Program-made: the position numbers and the translations under genes
Notes under the pieces: model-generated
The model's input: only the letters and a program-made list of their open reading frames with translations
What the model was told of the DNA's origin: nothing
Databases searched by the model: none
In this document: piece by piece, positions 7,986 to 17,199 of the stretch
Position numbering within the stretch: position 1 is the first letter of the stretch
How the letters are laid out: each line of letters starts with the position of its first letter
Origin: an uncultured Saprospiraceae bacterium
GTDB taxonomy: Bacteria; Bacteroidota; Bacteroidia; Chitinophagales; Saprospiraceae
Direction of reading: 5' to 3'
DNA: 64,000 nt
Assembly (NCBI GenBank): GCA_937928045.1
Contig: CALFWO010000015.1
Span: 62,001 to 126,000 of the forward strand

Positions 7986-10007
7986 ATGAAAAATTTAATA
8001 GTAGCATTGTTGTCGATTGTTGCCTATTCTAGTCAAGGTCAACATCAATGGCAAGTGGATGCTGGTCAGGAAAGCATCTCTTGTGATGTAAATCTTTCTG
8101 CCTTACCATTTGAGGACAATATTGAAATGGCCGGCCGGAAAATTTCTGGAATAATAACTTACGCTGTCGATAGTAATAGGCAGCTGTCGATTAATCGTCG
8201 AATTATTTTCCCGCAGCTTCCAAAATACTTAACAGAAAATGAGTCGAAGTGGCAAAAATATAGAGCTTATTTGCAAGGGGAGTATGATGATGATTTTTTG
8301 CCTTCTATTTATGTGAATCAAAAGGAATTGGATTTGGGAAAATTGAAGTCAATTGTCATCGATGGAACTTTAGACTTTGAATTTGAACCATCAAAATCAG
8401 GAATCGCTATCAAGCGATCACTATTTCCATCTACTACTGAGCGACTATTCTTGGAGGTATGGACACTAACAAATACGAACGACTCCATTGCTTTTTTGAA
8501 TTTAGGAAACACGCGAACAGAAATTACAGACTTTGGTTTGTACGGGACTTATAAAAGAGTGGTTAGTAGTTCAGGTTTTGATCAATTGAAATTGGCTTCT
8601 GGTGCATCTACCCAGATCGCTTTCCACATTTCAGCTTATAAAAATGATGAACCTGAAAATCCCATTGATCACATTTTGGAACAAAGCAAACGAGAAAAAA
8701 TGATTTCCGAGTTTCAAGAGCAGTTGATTTTGGAAACGCCTCAAGAAGAACTGAATACTTTGTTTGCCTTTTCAAAAATTAGAGCAGCCGAAAATATTTT
8801 TGATTCTAAAATGGGTATTGTTCACTCACCTGGAGGAGGAAGATATTATGCTGGTGTTTGGGCGAATGATCAAGCGGAATATTCTGGACCATTTTTTCCT
8901 TATCTCGGGTATAATGACGGAAATACTGCGGCAATCAATGCCTACAAAATGTTTTTCGAGCAGATGAAAACCTTGCCTAATTTTGAGAAAAATTTGTGGG
9001 CATCTTACGAAATGAATGCAGAAGAAACATGCTGCGGAACTGATCGTGGAGATGCGGCAATGATTGCTTATGGGGGAGCACATTTTCTTTTGGCCTTAGG
9101 GGATGAAAAAATCGCTGAGGAATATTTTCCGATGATAGAATGGGCTTTGGAATTTTCAAACAGAAAACTAAATAAGGCGGGAGTAGTGCTATCAGAATCC
9201 GATGAAATGGAGGGGCGAATTCCAACTGGTGAAGCCAATTTATCAACATCAGCTTTATACTATGGCGGGCTATTACATGCAGCGGATTTGGCGCAGGCAT
9301 TAGATCTGCCAAATGAACAAGTTCAAAAGTATTTGGATCGTGCGGCTGCTTTAAAGATTGCTATTGAAAAATATTTTGGCGCAACGCAGGAAGGTCTAGA
9401 GACTTATCGTTACTATGATGGTCATGAATACTTACGTCATTGGATTTGTTTGCCACTGGTAGTTGGAATAGATGAGCGAAAGGAAGGGACCATAGAAGCT
9501 TTGTTCGATCGATTATGGACAGAGAATGGGGTTCATGTTGAGAAAAATTCAGACAATGAAGCAATTTCAAAAATCTTTTGGGATAGAGGAACATTGTATG
9601 CTTTACGTGGTACTTTTGTGGCAGGTGCTACAAATCAATCGTTGGAAAAATTGACTCAATTTTCAAAAAAGAGACTTCTTGGCGATCATGTTCCTTACGT
9701 TGTAGAAGCATATCCGGAGGGAAATATGGCCCATCTTTCTGCTGAAAGCGCATTGTATTGTCGGGTGTTTACAGAAGGAATATTTGGAATTAACCCTGTT
9801 GGATTTAATTCATTTTCCTTGTCTCCAAGATTGCCAGATGGATGGAATAAAATGGCTTTAAGAAAAATTGCGGCTTTCAATCAGGTTTTTGATGTTGAAG
9901 TAAATCGAGCCAAATTCAATATGTTGGAGGTCGTAATAACTTCCGGAAAGAAGGTGATCAAGCGTCAGATGGAGCAGGGCGGTAAGATTCGAATTGATTT
10001 ATTATAA
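7986..10007 (+). CDS. Secreted six-hairpin glycosidase family protein
   Basis: A 673-residue exported protein with signal peptide (1-18, ending SSQGQ). Residues about 20-245 form a beta-rich domain; from about 250 to 600 helical repeats suggest an (alpha/alpha)6 barrel as in alpha-L-rhamnosidases and related six-hairpin glycosidases. Conserved-looking acidic residues lie in WANDQAEYSGPFFPYLG (about 292-308), DRGDAAM (D353, D356) and ESDEMEGR (E404, D406, E407); the acid/base pair probably comes from these. A small C-terminal beta domain follows (PRLPDGWNKM, about 625 onward). There is no T9SS tail, so it is likely periplasmic. Substrate cannot be told from sequence. It ends in a very strong hairpin terminator. 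Confidence 0.75.
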   Translation: MKNLIVALLSIVAYSSQGQHQWQVDAGQESISCDVNLSALPFEDNIEMAGRKISGIITYAVDSNRQLSINRRIIFPQLPKYLTENESKWQKYRAYLQGEYDDDFLPSIYVNQKELDLGKLKSIVIDGTLDFEFEPSKSGIAIKRSLFPSTTERLFLEVWTLTNTNDSIAFLNLGNTRTEITDFGLYGTYKRVVSSSGFDQLKLASGASTQIAFHISAYKNDEPENPIDHILEQSKREKMISEFQEQLILETPQEELNTLFAFSKIRAAENIFDSKMGIVHSPGGGRYYAGVWANDQAEYSGPFFPYLGYNDGNTAAINAYKMFFEQMKTLPNFEKNLWASYEMNAEETCCGTDRGDAAMIAYGGAHFLLALGDEKIAEEYFPMIEWALEFSNRKLNKAGVVLSESDEMEGRIPTGEANLSTSALYYGGLLHAADLAQALDLPNEQVQKYLDRAAALKIAIEKYFGATQEGLETYRYYDGHEYLRHWICLPLVVGIDERKEGTIEALFDRLWTENGVHVEKNSDNEAISKIFWDRGTLYALRGTFVAGATNQSLEKLTQFSKKRLLGDHVPYVVEAYPEGNMAHLSAESALYCRVFTEGIFGINPVGFNSFSLSPRLPDGWNKMALRKIAAFNQVFDVEVNRAKFNMLEVVITSGKKVIKRQMEQGGKIRIDLL

Positions 10008-10018
10008 TGCCCAATATA

Positions 10019-10052
10019 AAAGGTCTGTTCATTGGTATATGAACAGACCTTT
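10019..10052. terminator. Bidirectional intrinsic terminator
   Basis: A perfect 14-bp stem (AAAGGTCTGTTCAT at 10019-10032, its complement at 10039-10052) with a 6-base loop. It lies 11 bases after the glycosidase stop and downstream of the convergent DUF4397 gene, so it can serve both. Confidence 0.85.
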
Positions 10053-10118
10053 GTCATCCTCCTCTAGCACTCTTCACAAAACAAACTATCTTAATCAAAG
10101 AAGTTTTTAATAAACTTT

Positions 10119-12380
10119 TTATTTCACAATTGAAATCCGTTGAGCATTTCGCTGCTCATTGGTAATTGTTTGCAAATAATACAATCCCGCTTGCTGATTA
10201 GTAACATCCATTTCTAAATAATGTTTTCCAGCAGGCAAAGATCCTAATTTAATATTTTCAACAACCTGCCCTTGAATATTTACTAATTGAATTTGTACAT
10301 CGCTTTCTTGTACAATATCAAGGCTGTAGTTAAAATAAGAATTAGCTGGATTAGGAGCTATTCCAGTTATGTTTATTCTTTGCTGGATTGGATTGTCTAG
10401 ATCATCAACAGGCTTCAGTGGGAATGTGCCACCAGAGGTCATTGCTACCCATGGTTCAAAGGCTGGAGAACTTCCTCCTAAAAATCCACTTGCAAAAATA
10501 ACAGCTGTTTTCCCGTCTAAAAATCCGAGATTTGCAGTGTATTCAGCAACAACAGTACTGTTATCATTTCCAGGGGTAATTGCCAAATCATAACTTCCTG
10601 CTGGGACTTCCAAGTATCCTGCGAAATCGCTGTAAGACGCATCATCGATTAACACATTTCCTCCCGTCAACACATCTACTGTAGGCGCATCTGGTGATCC
10701 ATGGAAGAATAAAATTCCAACATTGTCATCTGCTACGGTTTCTAATCCCATATCAAACAGCTCAAGATTGAATCCAGGATTTCCGCCTAAAATTCCATTG
10801 GCTATAGCTACATAGGTAGCGCCATTTTCTAGGGTCACTGGATAATTGGCAACGGCATCGGCAGCAGAAGTTGATCCTGAAGGAGCAATAGCAATGTCCA
10901 ATTGTACGCCTGATGGTACATCAATAAACGGAGTTGCCGTTCGAAAAACAAACTTATCTAATAATAAATCTCCGTTCACATAAACATCAACATTCACGCC
11001 TGGAGAATTATGAATCACTTGTAATCTAGCCAAGCTTGCTTCTGGTAATCGAATCACAGTTCCATCTGGTAACACTGCAAAAAGACCGAAGTCATGATCA
11101 GGTGAAGCCAATTGTCCTGAAGCAAATACCATTGCCGCAACTCCATCCAGTCCTGTTAAGTCTGCTCCATAAGTGGCAACGACATCATTTGTTCCGGCTG
11201 GCTTAATGTCAATATTATAACTTGTTGGATCAATGTCTAAGTATCCTTCAAATTCTCCGAAAGACAAGTCTCCAGCTAACGTTCCAACTCCTCTAGCCAC
11301 AACATCTACTGCTGGGGCATCCGGAGAACCGTGATGGATTAATAAATCAAATTCATCATCTTCTACCGCTTCTTCTTGAGCTTCGTCATATACGTTCAGC
11401 GTGAAACCGGGATTTCCTGATAATAATCCTTCTGCTACGATGATATATTTTTCTCCGTCTTCAAAAACAACGTCGAAAGTTGCGATGGCATCTGATGCAC
11501 TTGTACTAGTTGCTGGAGCTACACCCACGGTTAAAGTAGTATTGGTAGGAACATCTACGAAAGGCGTTGCAGTTCTGTAAGCAAAGTCATCTAGCAAAAG
11601 ATCGTCATTGATGTAAATATCTACAACCGGTGCCTCTCCTGCATTGTGAACGATTTGTGCTCTTGCTCCAGGAGCGGGAGGTAAAGGAATCGATTTAAGT
11701 GGAAATGTTCCACCAGTGCTTAATGCTACCCAAGGCTCGAAAGCTGGCTTTTCGCCACTCAAGAAACCTGATGCAAACACCACTGCGGTACGATCTTTCC
11801 AAAATCCAAAATCGGCCTCATAGTTTGCGATAATATTACTGTTATCGTTTCCTGGAGTTACTCCGAGTTCATAGCTTGCTGCTGGTACCTCCAAATAACT
11901 GCCAAACTCTCCGTAACTAATGTCATCAAATACAGGGCTTCCTCCTGCCACGATATCCACAGTTGGAGCATCAGGTGATCCATGATAAAAGAACAACCCA
12001 ACGTTGTCATCGACATCAGTAGTTTCTTTACCCATGTCCATGACTGCTAGATCGAATCCTGGGCTTCCTTCAACGATTCCGGTTGCTACCACGATGTAAG
12101 TTTTTCCGGCATCAAAGTTCACTGGAAATACAGCTATTGCGTCAGAAGCATCGCCTGACTTCTTACCTGCTACTCCAATATCTATGTTTACACCAGCCGG
12201 CACATCAATATAAGGGGTTGCAGTTCTGAACGCAAAGTCATTAAGTAGTAAATCATCATTCGCGTAAATATCCACGGTAGGTGTTGGTGAATTATGAATG
12301 ATTTGCACACGCGCAGTTTGCGCAAAAGAAGTTCCAAGTAGAAGGGCAAAGATAAAAGTAGCCCATAGTTTGTTTTTCAT
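10119..12380 (-). CDS. Triple-repeat DUF4397 surface protein with T9SS tail
   Basis: A 753-residue exported protein: signal peptide (1-21, GTSFAQ), three tandem repeats of about 210 residues (about 22-230, 238-446, 450-657), and a type A sorting tail (about 670-753, APNPANSYF then QAGLYYLQT). Each repeat is two DUF4397-like beta modules, the first beginning RxQIxHN and containing DIYxNDDLLLxDFxxRTATP, the second beginning with a HGSPDAPxVD motif. DUF4397 domains occur in surface and adhesin-like proteins; no enzyme activity is known to me. Repeats 1 and 3 resemble each other more (both keep FEPWVA and GGTFPLK) than repeat 2, which has diverged in its second module. It reads toward the glycosidase and shares its terminator. 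Confidence 0.9.
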   Translation of the reverse strand: MKNKLWATFIFALLLGTSFAQTARVQIIHNSPTPTVDIYANDDLLLNDFAFRTATPYIDVPAGVNIDIGVAGKKSGDASDAIAVFPVNFDAGKTYIVVATGIVEGSPGFDLAVMDMGKETTDVDDNVGLFFYHGSPDAPTVDIVAGGSPVFDDISYGEFGSYLEVPAASYELGVTPGNDNSNIIANYEADFGFWKDRTAVVFASGFLSGEKPAFEPWVALSTGGTFPLKSIPLPPAPGARAQIVHNAGEAPVVDIYINDDLLLDDFAYRTATPFVDVPTNTTLTVGVAPATSTSASDAIATFDVVFEDGEKYIIVAEGLLSGNPGFTLNVYDEAQEEAVEDDEFDLLIHHGSPDAPAVDVVARGVGTLAGDLSFGEFEGYLDIDPTSYNIDIKPAGTNDVVATYGADLTGLDGVAAMVFASGQLASPDHDFGLFAVLPDGTVIRLPEASLARLQVIHNSPGVNVDVYVNGDLLLDKFVFRTATPFIDVPSGVQLDIAIAPSGSTSAADAVANYPVTLENGATYVAIANGILGGNPGFNLELFDMGLETVADDNVGILFFHGSPDAPTVDVLTGGNVLIDDASYSDFAGYLEVPAGSYDLAITPGNDNSTVVAEYTANLGFLDGKTAVIFASGFLGGSSPAFEPWVAMTSGGTFPLKPVDDLDNPIQQRINITGIAPNPANSYFNYSLDIVQESDVQIQLVNIQGQVVENIKLGSLPAGKHYLEMDVTNQQAGLYYLQTITNEQRNAQRISIVK

Positions 12381-12656
12381 TACGGCAAAATTTATGAATC
12401 AATTTAGACTGGGTTAGTATAAAATGATTCTGGTTAGAAAATTACCGTTTCGTATCCATGGGTAGGTAACAGAGATTTGTAAATGTGGTTCGATCAAAAT
12501 AATAAAAATGCAAAATAGATGTCATTTTTGATTTATCTGAGCTTTAAAAGATAGCGGTATAGTTTGCGAATAATGCAAGTTGAAAAACTGAGAATGTTAT
12601 CTATGGATCTTCCCTTATTTCAGTTATTTTTTTTGAAATATGAAGCAAAATTTAAA

Positions 12657-13361
12657 TTAAAGTAAATTTAACTGACTAAGTAATAAGGGTTTATTAGCTC
12701 GACTGATTGGAATTACTTTTTTATCAATTAATAAACTATTGTCTTCAATGTTTTCGATTTTTCGAAGGTTTATTACAAAAGATCTGTGAATTTTCATGAA
12801 TTGTGGATTTTTAATTTTCTCCATCAAACCTTTTAATGTGCCATGGATTATATGGCTTTTTCTAGTTGTTTTAACATTGATATAGTCTCCTACATTTTCA
12901 AAATATAAAATATCTTCTTGATCAATTCGACAGAGTTTGCCGTCTTCTTTTATGTATATTTCATTTTTCTCAGCTGTTGTAGACGAGTGATTTTCTTCAG
13001 AAAGAAATTGAAGGTATGCTTTGTCAACCGCCTTTTTGAATCGCGGAAAATTCGTAGGTTTCTGTAAAAAATCAGTTACATCATAATCAAAGGCTTGTAA
13101 TGCAAATTCCTTTTGACCAGTAAAAAAGATAATCTGTGGTAATACTGGAGCAGCATCTAGAAATTCAATTCCAGTGACTTCAGGCATTTCCATGTCGAGA
13201 AAAATTAGATCAGATTGGAATTCCTTTAAAGCAATCATGGCTTCAGCCCCATTTTCGCATAGCTTATCTACTGAGAGAAAGTCGACTTTTTGGCAAAGTA
13301 TTTCTAATGATCTTCTTGCCATTAGGTCATCATCAACGATTAAGCATCTCATCTTTTTCAT
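12657..13361 (-). CDS. LytTR-family response regulator of the H-NOX system
   Basis: A 234-residue DNA-binding response regulator. The receiver domain (about 1-120) has the acidic pair in LIVDDD and phosphoacceptor D56 in LIFLDMEMP. The LytTR domain (about 130-234) shows YIKEDGKLCRI, ILYFENVGDYINV and the recognition segment FMKIHRSFVINLRKIE. LytTR proteins bind short direct repeats upstream of target genes. The gene starts two bases after the kinase stop, so it is the last gene of the H-NOX/kinase/regulator operon and the expected phosphate acceptor from the kinase Hpt domain. Its targets are not evident in this window. Confidence 0.92.
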   Translation of the reverse strand: MKKMRCLIVDDDLMARRSLEILCQKVDFLSVDKLCENGAEAMIALKEFQSDLIFLDMEMPEVTGIEFLDAAPVLPQIIFFTGQKEFALQAFDYDVTDFLQKPTNFPRFKKAVDKAYLQFLSEENHSSTTAEKNEIYIKEDGKLCRIDQEDILYFENVGDYINVKTTRKSHIIHGTLKGLMEKIKNPQFMKIHRSFVINLRKIENIEDNSLLIDKKVIPISRANKPLLLSQLNLL

Positions 13362-13362
13362 A

Positions 13363-15495
13363 TCAACTATTTATTTCGTTTATTGAAAAGTAGGCTTCAA
13401 ACTCTTCAATGGTTTTTTGAAGTATAGGCTTGGCTTCTTGAATATGAGCCGCTATTTGATCATACAAAATGATCATATCCGATTTATCTTTTTTGCCAAG
13501 AATTAGATTTTCCAATCTCAACATCATTTGACTGGCATCCAAAAGTCCAACCATGGATAGATTGGTTATTAATTTGTGAACAATTTTTCTTGCTTCTTCA
13601 AATTGATCTTTTTGAAGGAAATTTTGAATCTCATAAAAAGTATATAGGTTGTCCCTTGTAAAAATGATAAACATTTCTATTGCAAAGGCCCAATTTCCTT
13701 CGTATAAGGCATATAAATGTTCTCCATTTAGAGGAGGCTTAAATTTGGGTTCAACAATACCACTTCCTAAACCACTAAGAACGGTATCATCTTTTGTATC
13801 TCTTTGAGTGTACTTTGAAATTATTGCCTTTAAACTTTGAGGATCATAAGGTTTACATAAGAAATCATTCATTCCAAATTCAAAAGCCTTGGCCTTAATT
13901 GAAGTGAAGGCTGAAGCGGAAAGGGCGACTATTGGCGAGCTTTGATTAATATTGTTTTTATCGTTTCTAATAGCCTTAGTCGTTTCATAGCCATTTAACT
14001 TTGGCATAGAGATGTCCATGAAAATTAAATCAAAAGGTTGTCTTTCTGTAATTGCGATTGCTTCAATTCCATCTTCTGCGATCTCAAATTTTAAATTCCA
14101 TTTTTTTAATAAGGTCAATATATATTTTCGATTCATGTAGTTATCTTCAACTACTAGAATTTTTTCTTGATTAAATTTTGATTTTTGTAGCTTAGGTTTA
14201 ATTTTTTCAAGGTCGCTGCGAATACCTTTTTTATAATTCAAATTAAAAGTAAAAGTGGAACCCTCATTTAATTTGGAATTTACAGAAATAGATCCTCCTT
14301 GTAATTCTACCAATTGTTTGGTTATCGCTAAACCAAGTCCTGTTCCTCCAAAGTTTTCATCATCTTCTTGGATTTGTTTGAAATTTTGGAAGATAAAATC
14401 TAATTTTTCTTCACTAATTCCGATGCCACTATCCATAACTTTGAAGACTAATTCATAATGCGTATCAGTTTCTTCAACAACATTTACCTGGACATTTATG
14501 AAGCCTTTGGCAGTGAATTTTTTAGCATTTCCCAATAGATTTACAATAATCTGTGAAAGCATTAGCTCGTCTCCGTAAATCAGATGTTTTATTTGGGGAT
14601 CTAAGTCAAGTTCAAATTTTACTTTGCCACTTAGTTGAAAGCCGATAGATTTTTGAACAGAACTTAAAAGCCGATGAAGACTAAATTGAGACTCTTGAAT
14701 TTTTATTTCACCAGCTTGTATTTTTGAGAAATCTAGAATGTCGGCAATTAGTGATTTTAAAATTGCAGAAGAACTGTTGAGTACAGATAGGAAATCTTGT
14801 TGTTCTGTAGTAGGATTTGAGTCATTCAGAAGATACGTCATTCCTATAATTGCATTCAGCGGAGTTCGGATTTCATGACTCATTCGAGCTAAAAATAATT
14901 GCTCTGCTTTTTGAGCTTGTTTGGCAACGTTCTTTGAAAGTTCGAGTTCGAGTTGTAAATTCTTTTGTGCTGTGATGTCGTAATGAATACCAAGTGACCC
15001 AGTTACTTTTCCGTTAATATCTATTACCGGACAACCACTGATCATAACCCAAATAGGTTCTCCATTTTTCTTTTTGATCTGCAATTCATATACGCCCGTT
15101 TGACCTTTTTTTCTTTTGGATTGTACATCATCCATTAAGATACTATCGTCATTATTTATCAAAAAAACTTCTTGGGCATTTTTTCCTTTTAGCTCTGATT
15201 GCTCATAACCAGTCATTTCACAAAAAGAATCGTATGCTCTGAGAATTATTTGTTCGTTATCTACTTCCAATAATCCCAATTCCATATTCTCAATTAGTCT
15301 TCGATATTTTTCTTCGCTATTGACTAATTCCTTTGCTCTTTGTCTAATTTTAAATTCAAGATTATTGTTCAATTTTTGAAGTGATTCATTCGCTTCATAC
15401 AATTGAATAGCCTTTTGCTCCAAGATAGTTTCTGCTTCCTTTCTTGCCTTTATTTCACGTGCTAATCTTCGTTTTAGTAATTCTAATTCTTTCAT
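13363..15495 (-). CDS. Hybrid sensor histidine kinase with PAS, receiver and Hpt domains
   Basis: A 710-residue soluble kinase without transmembrane segments. Order: N-terminal coiled coil (1-60), PAS domain (about 62-182), HisKA with phosphoacceptor H207 in MSHEIRTPLN, HATPase (about 300-420; N box NLLGNAKKF, G boxes DSGIGI and GGTGLGLAI), receiver (about 445-560; D494 in IFMDISMP), and a C-terminal Hpt domain with H640 in ARKIVHKL. All four phosphorelay sites (H207, D494, H640 and D56 of the next protein) are present. Its start lies directly after the H-NOX stop codon with no gap, so translation is probably coupled. In known H-NOX-kinase pairs, NO-bound H-NOX inhibits the kinase; the same is inferred here. 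Confidence 0.92.
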   Translation of the reverse strand: MKELELLKRRLAREIKARKEAETILEQKAIQLYEANESLQKLNNNLEFKIRQRAKELVNSEEKYRRLIENMELGLLEVDNEQIILRAYDSFCEMTGYEQSELKGKNAQEVFLINNDDSILMDDVQSKRKKGQTGVYELQIKKKNGEPIWVMISGCPVIDINGKVTGSLGIHYDITAQKNLQLELELSKNVAKQAQKAEQLFLARMSHEIRTPLNAIIGMTYLLNDSNPTTEQQDFLSVLNSSSAILKSLIADILDFSKIQAGEIKIQESQFSLHRLLSSVQKSIGFQLSGKVKFELDLDPQIKHLIYGDELMLSQIIVNLLGNAKKFTAKGFINVQVNVVEETDTHYELVFKVMDSGIGISEEKLDFIFQNFKQIQEDDENFGGTGLGLAITKQLVELQGGSISVNSKLNEGSTFTFNLNYKKGIRSDLEKIKPKLQKSKFNQEKILVVEDNYMNRKYILTLLKKWNLKFEIAEDGIEAIAITERQPFDLIFMDISMPKLNGYETTKAIRNDKNNINQSSPIVALSASAFTSIKAKAFEFGMNDFLCKPYDPQSLKAIISKYTQRDTKDDTVLSGLGSGIVEPKFKPPLNGEHLYALYEGNWAFAIEMFIIFTRDNLYTFYEIQNFLQKDQFEEARKIVHKLITNLSMVGLLDASQMMLRLENLILGKKDKSDMIILYDQIAAHIQEAKPILQKTIEEFEAYFSINEINS

Positions 15496-16038
15496 CTACG
15501 CATCCTTCGTGATCAAAAATTTAACCTCTTGGCCGCTTGGATCTATATGCTCTTCTTGAATTGTGCAAGGCTCCTTGTAGAATTCCATCGCTTTTTCAAT
15601 TAGTCCATACGCCAAAGCCGACATTCTGCGATCTGAGACATATATCATTTCCAACTGATTCGAATTTATTCTTTTGGTATGAAAAGTTGGGAGCTCTGCA
15701 TCCGGATATAATTTTCTTACTTCAACATGGATGTAATGTTCAATGGATTCTAAAAAATCAAAGGATGAAGTGGCTTTTTTAAAGAAACTAGGATATGTCA
15801 CATTAAAAATACCAAAAAGGTGATGACCAAAACTCCTCAATAAAGAAGGTATTGGAGTCTCAGTCTTATTGCTTAATAAGCTTATTAACTGTACGATTTC
15901 TCTGTGATCATAAGTACCTACGGCGGTATAACTACCCCCGGACGGAAGATCACAGTTCTCGAGAAGGAAGTCCACGGTAGCATAGCCATGATGTTGCTCC
16001 ACCATTTCAAGAAATTCGGTAAATACGATACCTTTCAT
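15496..16038 (-). CDS. H-NOX heme nitric-oxide sensor protein
   Basis: A 180-residue stand-alone heme-binding domain. The N-terminus has the family pattern GSYTAVGTYDH. The proximal heme ligand is H104 in HYIHVEVRKLYP, and the heme-propionate motif YxSxR is intact (YVSDR, Y133-S135-R137). The length is normal for bacterial H-NOX. No membrane segment, so it is cytosolic. These proteins bind NO (some bind O2) at heme and regulate a partner kinase or cyclase; the partner here is the hybrid kinase that follows with zero intergenic bases. Whether O2 is excluded depends on distal-pocket residues that I cannot assign reliably from sequence alone. Confidence 0.93.
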   Translation of the reverse strand: MKGIVFTEFLEMVEQHHGYATVDFLLENCDLPSGGSYTAVGTYDHREIVQLISLLSNKTETPIPSLLRSFGHHLFGIFNVTYPSFFKKATSSFDFLESIEHYIHVEVRKLYPDAELPTFHTKRINSNQLEMIYVSDRRMSALAYGLIEKAMEFYKEPCTIQEEHIDPSGQEVKFLITKDA

Positions 16039-16150
16039 GACATTTGCGTTTTAATGATGTTATATGGCATTGTAATTATAGCCATACATTCCATGAAAGT
16101 TCAAAAACCGTGCTAAATATGTTGGATTTTTAGATATTAATAATCAAGGA

Positions 16151-17194
16151 TTATAACAGCTCCCAATTCAAAGGGGTTCCAGCTGGAATTCGATTTTTGG
16201 CCGTTCTTCCTAATACTTCTTCATATCTTTTCGGGGCCAAACCCAGAGCCGGTCTAATAATCCGAAGGTGACTTGCCGATAGCTTTTCTCCTGCTTTAAC
16301 TTCTTTTACTACGAATATAGAACGTTTAAATAGCTTACTATTTTCTTCTTCTTTTTGAACTCCATATTTCACCTTCCCTAAGGCAAGGGCCGCTCTTTCA
16401 GATTCTATTACCAGTTGTCTTAATTCGGCGGGTTCCATTGAAAATGAGCTGTCAACACCTCCGTCAGCTCGCGATAAGGTGAAATGCTTCTCGATAACGG
16501 TGGCCCCTAGCGCAATTGCTGTTAACGGTACCGCAATTCCCATAGTATGATCAGAAAGGCCAACTTGAATATCTTCGAATAGGTTGGCTAAGTGAGGGAT
16601 TGTTTTAACATTACAAGTGCTTGGTGAAGCTGGATAAGTACTCGTACATTTCAATAGAATGAGATCTTTACAGCCATTTTCTCTTAAAACCTTTACGGCC
16701 TCATCTATATCACTGATACTGCTTGCTCCGGTGGACATTATTACTGGTTTACCAGTTTGTGCAATCTTTTTGAGCAATGGATGGTCCGTATTTTCGAAAG
16801 AAGCAACTTTATATGCTGGTACATTTAAGGTCTCAAGAAAATCGACTGCCGTTGTATCGAAAGGAGAGCTAAAGGCAATCAATCCAAGTTCATTGGCATA
16901 TTGAAATATAGCCTTATGCCATTCCCATGGTGTATGAGCTTTCTTGTAAAGGTCAAATAATTGCTCGCCATGCCAGAGAGAATCTTTATCTTCAATTTTC
17001 AGTGCTCCTGGAATTGTCATTGTAGCAGCAGTATACGTTTGAAGTTTAATGGCATCGGCCCCAGAATCGGCTGCTGCTTTAACAATTTTTAGTGCCCTTT
17101 CTAAGGATTGATTGTGATTCCCAGACATCTCAGCTATGATGAATGGCTTTTCTGATTCTCCAATTTTACGGTTGGCAATTTTTATGGTTCGCAT
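16151..17194 (-). CDS. pseI: Pseudaminic acid synthase
   Basis: Last step before activation: condenses phosphoenolpyruvate with 2,4-diacetamido-2,4,6-trideoxy-L-altrose to give pseudaminic acid. The 347-residue protein has a NeuB-type TIM barrel (about 1-265; AEMSGNHNQS, DAIKLQTYT, KVASFENTDHPLL, STGASS, GLSDHTMG, EKHFTL) and a C-terminal SAF/antifreeze-like domain (about 285-347; RSIFVVKEVKAGE). The pattern AEMSGNHN and the KLQTYT motif fit PseI better than NeuB or LegI. It is the last gene of the operon, 5 bases after the PseG-PseH gene. Confidence 0.93.
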   Translation of the reverse strand: MRTIKIANRKIGESEKPFIIAEMSGNHNQSLERALKIVKAAADSGADAIKLQTYTAATMTIPGALKIEDKDSLWHGEQLFDLYKKAHTPWEWHKAIFQYANELGLIAFSSPFDTTAVDFLETLNVPAYKVASFENTDHPLLKKIAQTGKPVIMSTGASSISDIDEAVKVLRENGCKDLILLKCTSTYPASPSTCNVKTIPHLANLFEDIQVGLSDHTMGIAVPLTAIALGATVIEKHFTLSRADGGVDSSFSMEPAELRQLVIESERAALALGKVKYGVQKEEENSKLFKRSIFVVKEVKAGEKLSASHLRIIRPALGLAPKRYEEVLGRTAKNRIPAGTPLNWELL

Positions 17195-17199
17195 ATTAA

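Noticed and set aside
8977-9312. 111-codon minus-strand frame within the glycosidase gene
   Set aside because: Antisense shadow of a strongly coding frame with signal peptide and domain structure.
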